From an uncultured Clostridia bacterium (GTDB lineage Bacteria; Bacillota; Clostridia; Peptostreptococcales; Anaerovoracaceae), in assembly GCA_934255435.1 (NCBI GenBank), contig CAKQNZ010000060.1:1-11254 (forward strand): a DNA stretch of 11,254 nucleotides, written 5' to 3'. Position 1 is the first letter of the stretch. Every line of letters starts with the position of its first letter. Both the position numbers and the translations under genes were made by a program. The notes below the pieces were generated by a model. The model did not search any database, was not told the origin of the DNA, and was given only the letters and a program-made list of their open reading frames with translations. Below, piece by piece: positions 1-6,689 of the stretch.

Positions 1-361
1 TGTCACATCTGATGCCACGCACAGACTCTATCTCGCCTTTCGTCACCGGCTGGCGGTACGCCACTATCGCCAGTACTTCCAGCGCTGACTGGGAAAGCCG
101 CCTGTGTTTCACTGGCGTGCACAGACGCTCGATGTAATCTATGTTTTCCCTGCGTGTCACGAACTGAAAGCATTTGTTCACTTCCCTTATGACTATGCCT
201 CTGCCTTCACGTTCGTATTCCTCCTGCAGCTGCTTGCAGCAGGCGCAGGCTTCGTCTCTGGTTATTCCGAAAATGTCTGCGATATCTCTTGAATCCAGCG
301 GTTCACCCCATACGAACATCATTGATTCTATCGCTGATTTTATCGTTCTGCTGCTTGCCAT
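1..361 (-). CDS. scpB: Segregation and condensation protein B, ScpB (3' end outside window)
   Basis: ScpB is the winged-helix kleisin partner that, with ScpA, bridges the SMC dimer in the bacterial condensin acting on the nucleoid. The visible 120 residues cover the first winged-helix domain and the start of the next part: an N-terminal helix (TIKSAIESMMFVWGEPLD, about residues 6-23), a helix with IADIFGITRDEA, then the very typical segment RRLSQSALEVLAIVAYRQPVTKGEIE near residues 89-114. The family is usually about 180-200 residues, so roughly a third is missing beyond the left edge. The ATG at 361 is chosen because it follows an AAGGGG ribosome site with 7-nt spacing and because the usual family start lies here. 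The reading frame overlaps the end of scpA by 22 nt, which suggests translational coupling and a roughly matched dose of the two subunits. Confidence 0.93.
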   Translation of the reverse strand, partial: MASSRTIKSAIESMMFVWGEPLDSRDIADIFGITRDEACACCKQLQEEYEREGRGIVIREVNKCFQFVTRRENIDYIERLCTPVKHRRLSQSALEVLAIVAYRQPVTKGEIESVRGIRCD

Positions 362-1137
362 GTATCCGCCCCTTTCTCCTGTCTGTTTTTATCAAAAAGT
401 TCATCGTTTGCAACGACTTTTATGTCTCCGAAGAGATATTCCTGAAAAGCGTCCAGCTTGTGCTCTTTCATCATCTCCAGCACTGAAGAAAACGTCACTG
501 CCACATCGTATCTGTCGTCACGCTTCTCGATGAGTTCTCTGAAATCTGCTTCTCTGTATCCATTGTCTATGAAAAAGTTTTTTATGTTTTCCATGCGGAT
601 CTCAGTCGTTATGCGCTGCTTTTCACTTCGTCTGTGATGCTCCCGTATCTCTTCGAGTTTCTTTTTCTTTGCAAGGAACTGTTCGAAAGCTCTGACGAAC
701 CCGCCGGCATCAAATTCGAGATATTCGTCGTATTCTCTTGTATACACAGCCAGATCCTCCTGGGGTTTTTCAAGGACAGCCAGTCCTTCCTCAAAACGCT
801 GGCTGAGCATTTTTGAAACAGCTTTGTATTTCTTGTATTCCAGAAGCTTTTCCACCAGCTCTGTCCTCGGGTCCTCTGTGACAGTCCCTGCATCTTCATC
901 AGTACTTGTCCCTGGCAGCAGCATCCTGGACTTTATCTCAAGAAGAGCCGACGCCAGCACCATGAACTCGGATGCTACTGCGATATCGGCGTTTTTCATG
1001 GTTTCGATATAATCCATGTACTGCCTTGTGATATCAGTGATGTTGATATCGTAAATATTCATCTGTGCGTGTTCTATCAGATACACCAGCAGATCGAAGG
1101 GTCCCTCGAAAACATCGAGTCTGACTCTGTAACTCAT
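340..1137 (-). CDS. scpA: Segregation and condensation protein A, ScpA (kleisin)
   Basis: ScpA is the kleisin subunit of the SMC-ScpAB condensin and links the SMC head domains during chromosome segregation. At 265 residues it has the normal family length. The N-terminal SMC-binding domain is unmistakable: YRVRLDVFEGPFDLLVYLIE (3-22), then the helix with DIAVASEFMVLASALLEIKS (51-70). A charged, Lys/Glu-rich linker (about 90-180) contains the ScpB-binding central region, and a C-terminal winged helix (about 181-242) follows, including TFSSVLEMMKEH. The ATG at 1137 sits 3 nt after the stop of the upstream hydrogenase gene, and its GGAGGA ribosome site lies over that gene's last codons. Translation of scpA is therefore probably coupled to the hydrogenase. 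The last 20 residues (KNRQEKGADTWQAAER region) are a polar tail. Identification is secure. Confidence 0.96.
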   Translation of the reverse strand: MSYRVRLDVFEGPFDLLVYLIEHAQMNIYDINITDITRQYMDYIETMKNADIAVASEFMVLASALLEIKSRMLLPGTSTDEDAGTVTEDPRTELVEKLLEYKKYKAVSKMLSQRFEEGLAVLEKPQEDLAVYTREYDEYLEFDAGGFVRAFEQFLAKKKKLEEIREHHRRSEKQRITTEIRMENIKNFFIDNGYREADFRELIEKRDDRYDVAVTFSSVLEMMKEHKLDAFQEYLFGDIKVVANDELFDKNRQEKGADTWQAAER

Positions 1138-1140
1138 GCA

Positions 1141-2574
1141 CTAATCCTCCAGATAAGGCCCCGCAGCCTGCAGTATCTTTGTCTTTTCTGATTTTCTGCC
1201 GTAGCTGTCGATGCCAGATTTGTTCGATTGTCCGTGGGTGAGACAGCCTGCACCTCCGATGCAGCCGTCCATACATACCATGCCCTCCACGAAATTGTTC
1301 GTATATATGCCTCTGTTGGCTTTCATAAGCGCTGTCTTGCACTTGTCTATGCCGTCGCATACAGCCGGTTCGAATTTCATATCCTCGAAACCGTGTTCTG
1401 CTGCAGCTTCTTTCACTGCCTCTGTTACTCCACCTGTACGTGCAAAGATCCTGCCGAAATATGATGCGTCGTTCATGTCCAGCTCCGGCAGTTTGTTCAC
1501 TTCGATGTCCTTGCTGTCGATCAGCGCCTGCAGCTCCTCGAAGGTGATGACGTAATCTATGTATGGCGAGACTTCCGGCTTTCTCACTTCAGCTTTCTTT
1601 GCAGTGCAGGGACCTATGAAGACCACTTTCGAATCAGGGTCTCTTTCCTTTATCAGCTTGCCTGTCACAGCCATCGGAGAAAGGCTTTCGGAAATGTGTT
1701 CCGTCAGCGACGGGAACTTCGTCTCTATATATTTAACGAACGCAGGGCAGCATGATGATGTCATGAACTCTCTTTCCCTGAGTTCTTCTGCTTCATGATA
1801 TGCCACGATGTCCGCTCCCAGAGCTGCCTCCTCTATGCTGTAAAAGCCGATCTCCTTTATGGCGCTGAGCACCTGTCCCGGCTCTGCATATGTGAACTGT
1901 CCTGCGATAGCAGGCGCTACTACTGCATGCACCCTGAACTCGGTGTTGTCCTTGCTTGCCATTATGGTCTTTATCACATCGGTGATGCTGGAAACGTCAA
2001 CTGTCGCTCCGAAAGGACACTGGTATACGCAGGCTCCACATGCCAGGCACTTTTCACTGTCGATAGAGGCCACTCCGTCGCTGGCCATGCTTATGGCCTT
2101 GACTTTGCATGCTTTCTCGCATGGTCTCTTGAAATCCACGATGGCGCTGTACGGACATACCTTGGCACATCTGCCGCACTCGACGCACTTGCTCTTGTCT
2201 ATATGTGCCACCTGTTCGTCGTCAAAAGTTATGGCGCCCGGCCTGCAGGCGTCGCCGCACCTGTGTGCTACGCAGCCTCTGCACATATCAGTGACTACGT
2301 GTCCTGCCACAGGGCATTCATCGCAGGCAATACCGATGACCTGTATGACGTTTGGGTTATTTTTGTCACCTCCCAGTGCCAGCCTTATCCTTTCCGCAAC
2401 GATAGCTCTGTCCTTGTATATACAGCAGCTCATCGGCGGTTCTCCCTTCTTGATGATCTCGTTGGCTATCTCGTTGAAGACCATGAAGGCGTCATTGCCT
2501 TTCCATGTCTGCCACGCCAGCTCCATAAGCACCTTGTACTTCAGTTCCTGCACCTTTGTGTCAAAAATACGCAT
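1141..2574 (-). CDS. Monomeric [FeFe]-hydrogenase, group B type, with ferredoxin-like N-terminus
   Basis: The protein (477 residues) has a C-terminal H-cluster domain and an N-terminal iron-sulfur region, a cytoplasmic architecture for H2/proton chemistry with ferredoxin-like partners. All four expected H-cluster cysteines are visible: C276 in TSSCCPAF (with C275 in the proton-relay position), C323 in FIGPCTAKKAE, and C434 and C438 in EGMVCMDGCIGGAGC. Compared with classical group A enzymes, the Met before PC in motif 2 is Gly321 and motif 3 ends GGAGC instead of GGGQP. From recall, these traits mark the group B (CpIII-like, B1/B3) subfamily. The N-terminal half holds C98-x2-C101-x4-C106-x3-C110, then CVECGRCAKVCP (130-141), C152/C156 and CLACGACVYQCP (176-187), enough for about three [4Fe-4S] clusters. 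The start at 2574 follows GGAG with 7-nt spacing. It appears to be the first gene of an operon with scpA and scpB. In vivo direction and partner are unknown. Confidence 0.9.
   Translation of the reverse strand: MRIFDTKVQELKYKVLMELAWQTWKGNDAFMVFNEIANEIIKKGEPPMSCCIYKDRAIVAERIRLALGGDKNNPNVIQVIGIACDECPVAGHVVTDMCRGCVAHRCGDACRPGAITFDDEQVAHIDKSKCVECGRCAKVCPYSAIVDFKRPCEKACKVKAISMASDGVASIDSEKCLACGACVYQCPFGATVDVSSITDVIKTIMASKDNTEFRVHAVVAPAIAGQFTYAEPGQVLSAIKEIGFYSIEEAALGADIVAYHEAEELREREFMTSSCCPAFVKYIETKFPSLTEHISESLSPMAVTGKLIKERDPDSKVVFIGPCTAKKAEVRKPEVSPYIDYVITFEELQALIDSKDIEVNKLPELDMNDASYFGRIFARTGGVTEAVKEAAAEHGFEDMKFEPAVCDGIDKCKTALMKANRGIYTNNFVEGMVCMDGCIGGAGCLTHGQSNKSGIDSYGRKSEKTKILQAAGPYLED
1145..1150 (-). 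promoter_or_regulatory. Ribosome binding site of scpA inside the hydrogenase 3' end
   Basis: GGAGGA on the minus strand lies 7 nt before the scpA ATG at 1137 and over the final codons of the hydrogenase gene. Its placement supports both the chosen scpA start and translational coupling of the two genes. Confidence 0.75.
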
Positions 2575-2587
2575 AATAATTCTCCAT

Positions 2588-2647
2588 AAATAAACATCCC
2601 GACCGGGCGATCCTGTGACCGCCTCATAAAACTATCCATGTTTATTT
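2588..2647. repeat. 10-bp inverted repeat flanking the hydrogenase 5' leader
   Basis: AAATAAACAT at 2588-2597 and its exact reverse complement ATGTTTATTT at 2638-2647 lie about 50 bp apart, centre to centre. The right arm overlaps the predicted -10 box and start point, and the left arm is just upstream of the ribosome site. The transcript would begin inside or after the right arm, so an RNA hairpin is unlikely. If real, it would be a DNA-level operator pair. The DNA between the arms is GC-rich, with small self-complementary units (CCCGACCGGG at 2598-2607). Confidence 0.4.
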
Positions 2648-2673
2648 TATCACAAAGTCGCAGTTCTTTCCAA
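2644..2673 (-). promoter_or_regulatory. Sigma-70/A-type promoter of the hydrogenase-scpAB operon
   Basis: On the minus strand, TTGGAA (2673-2668) is followed after 18 nt by TAAAAT (2649-2644). The latter is preceded by TGA, which gives an extended -10 (TGnTAAAAT). Transcription would start near 2637 and leave a leader of about 60 nt before the hydrogenase ATG at 2574. The element is inferred from consensus match and position. Confidence 0.6.
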
Positions 2674-2827
2674 GGTATTATCAGCCTATATGCTGCAGCT
2701 GCCGGAAAATTTCGACCAAAGACTTCATGTTATGCTTTTTTCAGATAATGATGTAGCGCAGGAACGCCTGACGTGATATCATTCATATGAAATGACTTTT
2801 CAAAATACAGTACCAAGGAGAATAGAC

Positions 2828-3358
2828 ATGGAAACAACAATAAGAAAAGCGACTTCTTCTGATCTCGACGCTATTGCTGCGATCTATTATCATATACATA
2901 CCGAAGAAGAATCAGGACACGTGACCATCGGCTGGGTGCGCAGTGTATATCCTGCAAGAAATACTGCAGAAGAAGCACTGGAAAGAGGCGACCTTTTCAT
3001 TGCGGAACATGACGGCAAAGCAGTGGGTACAGCAGTGATAAATCAGATCCAGGCTGACGCATATGCAGGCGCTCCATGGCAGTACGATGCAGCTGACAAC
3101 GAGATAATGGTTCTGCACACTCTCGTCATCGACCCTTATACAAAAGGACTTGGTTTCGGTTCGTCATTCGTGAAGTTCTATGAAAAATATGCTCTGGAAA
3201 ACGGATGCAGCTATCTGCGTATGGATACCAATGTTCTTAACGCTGCAGCAAGAAAATTCTACAACCACCGTGGATACCGCGAGATTGCAGTAGTGCCCTG
3301 CAGGTTCAACGGTATACCTGACGTAGATCTTGTACTGCTGGAGAAAAAGCTGCCCTGA
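2828..3358 (+). CDS. GNAT family N-acetyltransferase
   Basis: This 176-residue protein is a single GNAT domain that would transfer an acetyl group from acetyl-CoA to an amine; the substrate cannot be read from the sequence. The N-terminal strand and helix are IRKATSSDLDAIAAIYYHI. The central strand VLHTLVIDPYT leads into the CoA pyrophosphate loop YTKGLGFG (104-111), where Lys replaces the usual Arg/Gln of the Q/R-x-x-G-x-G/A motif. The second motif is NAAARKFYNHRGY (138-150), with the family's usual Asn and Tyr. The ATG at 2828 is preferred over the in-frame one at 2792 because AAGGAG (2815-2820) stands 7 nt before it and the GNAT fold begins immediately. The gene is monocistronic, with its own terminator and no obvious functional link to its neighbours. 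Confidence 0.9.
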   Translation: METTIRKATSSDLDAIAAIYYHIHTEEESGHVTIGWVRSVYPARNTAEEALERGDLFIAEHDGKAVGTAVINQIQADAYAGAPWQYDAADNEIMVLHTLVIDPYTKGLGFGSSFVKFYEKYALENGCSYLRMDTNVLNAAARKFYNHRGYREIAVVPCRFNGIPDVDLVLLEKKLP

Positions 3359-3411
3359 TGCAGCCCGCTGTACCAGAGTATGAAAAAATAGAGACTATAT
3401 GAAAACATCAA

Positions 3412-3439
3412 AACGACCGGAGATCATCCGGTTCTTTTT
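3412..3439 (+). terminator. Small intrinsic terminator of the GNAT gene
   Basis: ACCGG (3416-3420), a 7-nt loop and CCGGT (3428-3432) form a short GC-rich stem, extendable by one G-T pair. It is followed by TCTTTTT (3433-3439). It lies about 55 nt after the GNAT stop and points with that gene. Confidence 0.6.
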
Positions 3440-3448
3440 GTGCCTTGG

Positions 3449-3487
3449 AAAAATTCAAGACCCCGCTGGGTAACAGCGGGGTCTTGA
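3449..3487 (-). terminator. Strong intrinsic terminator of patA
   Basis: TCAAGACCCCGCTG (3455-3468) pairs perfectly with CAGCGGGGTCTTGA (3474-3487) around a 5-nt loop. Read on the minus strand, the stem is followed by AATTTTT (T run 3453-3449). It lies about 50 nt after the patA stop. The 14-bp GC-rich stem is much stronger than that of the facing GNAT gene and would insulate the two convergent genes. Confidence 0.9.
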
Positions 3488-3535
3488 GGTATTTAGATGA
3501 ATATTACACCGATATCCGAATCTACGGTTTTATCC

Positions 3536-4927
3536 TTACAGATTGAATTCAGCCTTAACATCGATGATAGCTTCTTCGATGCACTTTAATACCTTGTCGA
3601 TAGTCTCGTGGCTCTGAGTGATAGGTGGCTCGATTCTTACTGTCTTGGCATTTACTAATGTACCAGCAGTCATTACGTGTCTTGAGAACAGACCCTTAGT
3701 TACTTCGTAGCCAACTTCTGCTTCTGGGAATTCCATGCAGATCAGCATACCAGCGCCTCTTACAGCCTTCAGAACTGTTGGGTATTTTTCCATCAGTTTG
3801 TTCAGACCTTCTAAGTAGTGATCTCCCTTTTCCTTTGACTGACCAGGGATATCATGCTCGAGCATGTACTTGATAGTAGCGATGAATGCTGAGCAAGCCA
3901 GTGGGTTACCACCGAATGTAGGTGATCCGAGGATCCATGGGTTGCTGAACATCTTGCCCTTTTCACCAGTTCCGATACCTGACTGTTCATAAGTCCAAGG
4001 TCTTGCGATGATACCAGTGATAGGTACCAGACCACCTGATGTAGCCTTACCATAAGTCATGATGTCTGGAGTAACGTCTTCAACTTCGCATCTCCACATT
4101 GTACCAGTTCTACCCATACCAGTCTGGATTTCGTCGAAGATCAGGCAGCAGCCGTATTCATCAGCAATTGCTCTGAGCTCTTTGAGGTATCCTTTAGGAG
4201 GAATGATAACTCCGCCTTCACCCTGGATAGGTTCAACGATGATAGCAGCAACTTTTTCGCCAACTGCAATCAGGTTCTTAACTGCAGCTCTTGTAGCGTC
4301 AGCGTTACCATATTCAACGTGCTGTACCTGCTGGATCATTGGGATGTAGTCTTCTCTGTAAGCGCCTTTACCACCCATTGAGATAGCTCCCATTGATTTA
4401 CCGTGGAATGCACCAACTGTTGAGATGTACCATCTTCCGCCTGTTGCCAGTCTTGCGAGCTTCAGAGCCATTTCAACTGCTTCAGCACCGCCGTTTGTGA
4501 AGAATGAGTACTGCAGATCTCCAGGAGTGATCATTGCGAGTAACTTACAGAGGTAACCTCTGAGTGGGTCAACCAGTTCCTGTGAATGTAAAGCGAATCT
4601 GTCTAACTGCTTCATAACAGTCTTCTTGATCTGCTCGTTGCCGTGTCCGCAAGCGAAGATACCGAATCCGCCTAAGCAGTCGATGAATTCAACGCCGTGT
4701 ACGTCTTTGAATACTTCGCCTTCATCTGACCATTCTACGAAAGCTGAATCAGTTGATACTGACTTTCTGTATTCTAACCAACCTGGGTTGTAGTTCTTGT
4801 TGAAGTTTTCGATCGATTCTTTAACGATCTGCTCTTTGTCTGCATCTGTAAGTGCATCTTTTTCAATCCATTCTACAACTTTCTTCGCTTCTTCTAAAGC
4901 CGCCTTCTTGTTCATTTCGTTAGCCAT
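3536..4927 (-). CDS. patA: Putrescine aminotransferase (class III, PLP-dependent)
   Basis: PatA (YgjG family) transfers the amino group of putrescine to 2-oxoglutarate, giving 4-aminobutanal (which cyclises to 1-pyrroline) and glutamate. The 463-residue protein matches the E. coli enzyme throughout as I recall it: NPGWLEYRKSV (48-57), EFIDCLGGFGIF (80-91), LHSQELVDPLR (113-123), the phosphate-binding NGGAEAVE (145-152), GAFHGKSMGA (172-181), EPIQGEGGVIIPP (232-244), DEIQTGMGRTG (265-275), the PLP lysine K294 in TYGKATSGG, TFGGNPLACSA (337-347) and NAKTVRIEPP (426-435). The ATG at 4927 follows AAGGGAGGT with ideal spacing; an in-frame extension to a TTG at 5071 has no comparable site. Codon choice differs from the neighbours: four-fold codons end in A/T and two-fold codons in C, a pattern of highly expressed Firmicute genes. 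It is monocistronic, with a strong terminator and a long regulatory region. Confidence 0.93.
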   Translation of the reverse strand: MANEMNKKAALEEAKKVVEWIEKDALTDADKEQIVKESIENFNKNYNPGWLEYRKSVSTDSAFVEWSDEGEVFKDVHGVEFIDCLGGFGIFACGHGNEQIKKTVMKQLDRFALHSQELVDPLRGYLCKLLAMITPGDLQYSFFTNGGAEAVEMALKLARLATGGRWYISTVGAFHGKSMGAISMGGKGAYREDYIPMIQQVQHVEYGNADATRAAVKNLIAVGEKVAAIIVEPIQGEGGVIIPPKGYLKELRAIADEYGCCLIFDEIQTGMGRTGTMWRCEVEDVTPDIMTYGKATSGGLVPITGIIARPWTYEQSGIGTGEKGKMFSNPWILGSPTFGGNPLACSAFIATIKYMLEHDIPGQSKEKGDHYLEGLNKLMEKYPTVLKAVRGAGMLICMEFPEAEVGYEVTKGLFSRHVMTAGTLVNAKTVRIEPPITQSHETIDKVLKCIEEAIIDVKAEFNL

Positions 4928-5112
4928 TATATGACCTCCCTTAAATTTTTTGTTCACCACTTCTGATAAACCGGAAGTTCCTTCGATCGAACTTATGTAA
5001 TTGAATCTTATAAACAATATCATCCTCTCGAATCGATCCCAGTCCGGCACCTGAGAAATGATATCTCTCAAATGCCCTAAGTGGCAATCGGTATAACTTC
5101 TGCCTTTTATAT

Positions 5113-5130
5113 ATACAATTTGTGTGCCAA
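5113..5130 (-). promoter_or_regulatory. Sigma-54 (-24/-12) type promoter of patA
   Basis: On the minus strand, TTGGCAC (5130-5124), five bases (ACAAA) and TTGTA (5118-5114) match TGGCAC-N5-TTGCW except for T instead of C in the -12 dinucleotide. The start point would be near 5103 and the leader about 175 nt. No -10/-35 pair with proper spacing explains the same stretch. From recall, the E. coli patA/ygjG gene is also sigma-54 dependent, which supports the idea. No activator gene lies in this window. Confidence 0.5.
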
Positions 5131-5210
5131 CATTATGACTTTAATGCTCATAAAAGATTGTTAAAAAATAAATTTTCTGACAAATCATTGACATTTACAC
5201 AGTTCCAGGC

Positions 5211-5239
5211 TTTTTATTATTTTCTAAAAATAATAAAAA
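5211..5239. repeat. Perfect 13-bp AT-only inverted repeat
   Basis: TTTTTATTATTTT (5211-5223), a 3-base centre CTA and AAAATAATAAAAA (5227-5239) are exact reverse complements made only of A and T. The centre is about 120 bp upstream of the predicted patA start point. Without GC pairs it is a poor intrinsic terminator. A flexible or bendable DNA element, or a protein site, is more plausible. Confidence 0.7.
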
Positions 5240-5241
5240 TG

Positions 5242-5301
5242 ATGTTTCGAAAAGTGGACAAAGTTTCTTTTTACACTGTTTTTTGGCGAAAATATGTTTC
5301 G
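5242..5301. repeat. Paired ATGTTTCG repeats, candidate activator sites
   Basis: ATGTTTCG occurs at 5242-5249 and 5294-5301, exactly 52 bp apart (close to five helical turns) and in the same orientation. Each lies in a small palindrome: TTTCGAAA at 5245-5252 and CGAAA-N5-TTTCG at 5287-5301. A partial third copy (ATGTTTC) is at 5341-5347. At about 140 and 195 bp upstream of the sigma-54-like promoter, they lie where enhancer-binding proteins usually act. The function is inferred only. Confidence 0.4.
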
Positions 5302-5369
5302 TTTTTAAGACTCATTCTTATTTTTGATACATTTCCTGGCATGTTTCTTCTGTACTTTTACGGCTGCCA

Positions 5370-6527
5370 TTATATGAACCTGCACATCATGTCATTGAGC
5401 TTCACAGACCAGCTGTACGAATCTGCTGTGCGTTCCGTCATTTTCTCCATGTATCTCAGTCTGTCTTCCGGCAGGCCTGAAACATCATCAGGAGATATGA
5501 TCCCTGCTGTCCTTCGTGCCAGCTGGAATATCATGCGGTCTTTCTCATGCATGGACAGATAGTCATCTATCAGCCCGAGCATAGTCTCCCGATCCTCATC
5601 CAGCCTGCCCCGGACCTGCTGCAGCAGGTTCACTATATGGTCGCTGACAAGAACAGTCCCTGAAGCTTTTGCATTTTCTATGAGATGGCGTATCTCCAGG
5701 ACTTTCTCGTCTTCACTGCATATAGTAAATTTTCCTGTGAGGAAATCATCGTAAAGCTCTGTGCCGGGCTTTATCACTGCGGACCTTATCCTGAGAAAAT
5801 CAGGGGATATGCTGTTTATCACTTCTGTCATACCTGCTGCATTTTCATTTGTGAGTTCTCTGCCACCGATGCCCGGCATGAAATATACAGAAAGCTCTAT
5901 GCCGCCTGCCTTCACGTTCCTGCCTGCTGTGATCTCCTGCTGCAATGTCACGCCTTTGTTTATCTTTTCCAGCACGGCGTCTGATCCTGATTCGAATCCT
6001 GAATGTATCCTGTCAAGACCTGCTTCTTTCAGCTCGGCGAACTCCTCCGCACTGACCTTCGAAAGATTTTCCGCACGACCGTATGATGTTATCCTCTTTA
6101 TATGAGGAAACGCCTGCCTGAGATAGCGCAGGACTTCAGTGAGCCTGCCGCTGCTGAGGGCTGTAGTGTTGCCGTCCTGCAGGAAAACATTCTCTCCTCC
6201 GTTCACCAGCCAGTTTGCGATCATGTAAAAGCACTGCTGATCGGCTCCGCTGCATGATCCCAGCTCCCTGTTGAGGCCTTCAAGATCCCAGCCACTGCTG
6301 TCACGGTATTTTTTCACTCTGTCGGCATACCACACCATATTGTCTATATCATTCCTGATACTGTCTGCACCGAACGCTTTGAATTTCGTATGTCTGTAAA
6401 GCTGACAGAATCTGCATCTGTTCCAGGTGCACCCGTTGGTGACCTGAAGCAGCAGGCTCGATGCCTCGCTGGGAGATCTGATGGGACCCATCCTGAATGT
6501 CCTCCCTCTGTTTTCTCCGTATGTCAT
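5370..6527 (-). CDS. Radical SAM protein (GPIR-P-SEA family), function unknown
   Basis: This is a 385-residue radical SAM enzyme of the Elp3/MiaB-like fold. The cluster motif is C33-x4-C38-x2-C41 (NGCTWNRCRFC); the four-residue first spacing looks normal for this family, whose members begin like RGR-F-GPIR-PSEA-SLLL, as here (residues 7-27). Further landmarks are NVFLQDGNTTALSSG, SYGRAENL, the GLDRIHSGFESGSDAVL segment (SAM ribose/glycine contacts), the FMPGIGG loop and SAVIKPGTELYDDF. The C-terminal 100 residues are helical and poorly conserved. The start at 6527 keeps the family's N-terminal residues; an ATG at 6491 has a stronger ribosome site (GGGAGG, 9-nt spacing) but would lose them. 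The reaction is unknown. It is divergent from the FeoB-like gene across a 162-bp gap. Confidence 0.85.
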   Translation of the reverse strand: MTYGENRGRTFRMGPIRSPSEASSLLLQVTNGCTWNRCRFCQLYRHTKFKAFGADSIRNDIDNMVWYADRVKKYRDSSGWDLEGLNRELGSCSGADQQCFYMIANWLVNGGENVFLQDGNTTALSSGRLTEVLRYLRQAFPHIKRITSYGRAENLSKVSAEEFAELKEAGLDRIHSGFESGSDAVLEKINKGVTLQQEITAGRNVKAGGIELSVYFMPGIGGRELTNENAAGMTEVINSISPDFLRIRSAVIKPGTELYDDFLTGKFTICSEDEKVLEIRHLIENAKASGTVLVSDHIVNLLQQVRGRLDEDRETMLGLIDDYLSMHEKDRMIFQLARRTAGIISPDDVSGLPEDRLRYMEKMTERTADSYSWSVKLNDMMCRFI

Positions 6528-6689
6528 ATCTTTTTCCCCACTGCCTCATGCTTCGGACACTGCGCTGCGGTCATGCAGATGCGTGTCAAAAACATATGTA
6601 ATAGATGTAACGTTATTCTCATACAGTTTAACATATATCTGAGTTTTTTTACAGTACGGGTCTCTGTCCCTGAAAGGAACTTTCTACTC
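6528..6689. other. Divergent intergenic region, radical SAM gene / FeoB-like gene
   Basis: These 162 bp separate two divergent genes. Small palindromes are visible (ACATATGT at 6592-6599, TAACGTTA at 6608-6615), and the right half is AT-rich. I could not find a promoter pair with good match and spacing on either strand. No FeoB GTPase domain is encoded here. Confidence 0.5.

Larger units (their letters stand above)
4928..5369. other. AT-rich non-coding region upstream of patA
   Basis: No credible gene is present in these 442 bp. From the patA side it holds the ribosome site AAGGGAGGT, a leader of about 175 nt with a 6-bp inverted repeat (AAGTTC 4975-4980, GAACTT 4989-4994) around the palindrome TTCGATCGAA (4982-4991), the sigma-54-like element at 5113-5130, the AT-only inverted repeat at 5211-5239 and the ATGTTTCG repeats. 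Composition is clearly more AT-rich than the flanking genes. No clear terminator for the radical SAM gene is seen at its right end. Confidence 0.7.

Noticed and set aside
1795..2593. Two long plus-strand open frames (about 244 and 264 codons) opposite the hydrogenase
   Set aside because: They mirror the hydrogenase frame, resemble no family, and the hydrogenase strand carries all the cluster motifs. They are antisense shadows.
4928..5071. In-frame 48-codon N-terminal extension of patA
   Set aside because: It begins with TTG without a good ribosome site, its residues have no counterpart in the family, and the ATG at 4927 has an excellent site.
5122..5562. Plus-strand open frame of 146 codons across the patA upstream region and the radical SAM 3' end
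   Set aside because: Half of it is AT-rich non-coding DNA and the other half is antisense to a real gene; no ribosome site and no recognisable domain.
6403..6432. CX4CX2C spacing in the radical SAM protein, instead of the usual CX3CX2C
   Set aside because: The GPIR-P-SEA family to which it belongs appears to have this spacing as standard (NCPWNRC-FC), so it is not an anomaly.
6390..6689. In-frame 100-codon extension of the FeoB-like gene, which could have held a G domain
   Set aside because: The first part is antisense to the radical SAM gene, the rest is low-quality sequence, and no G1-G4 GTPase motifs are present.
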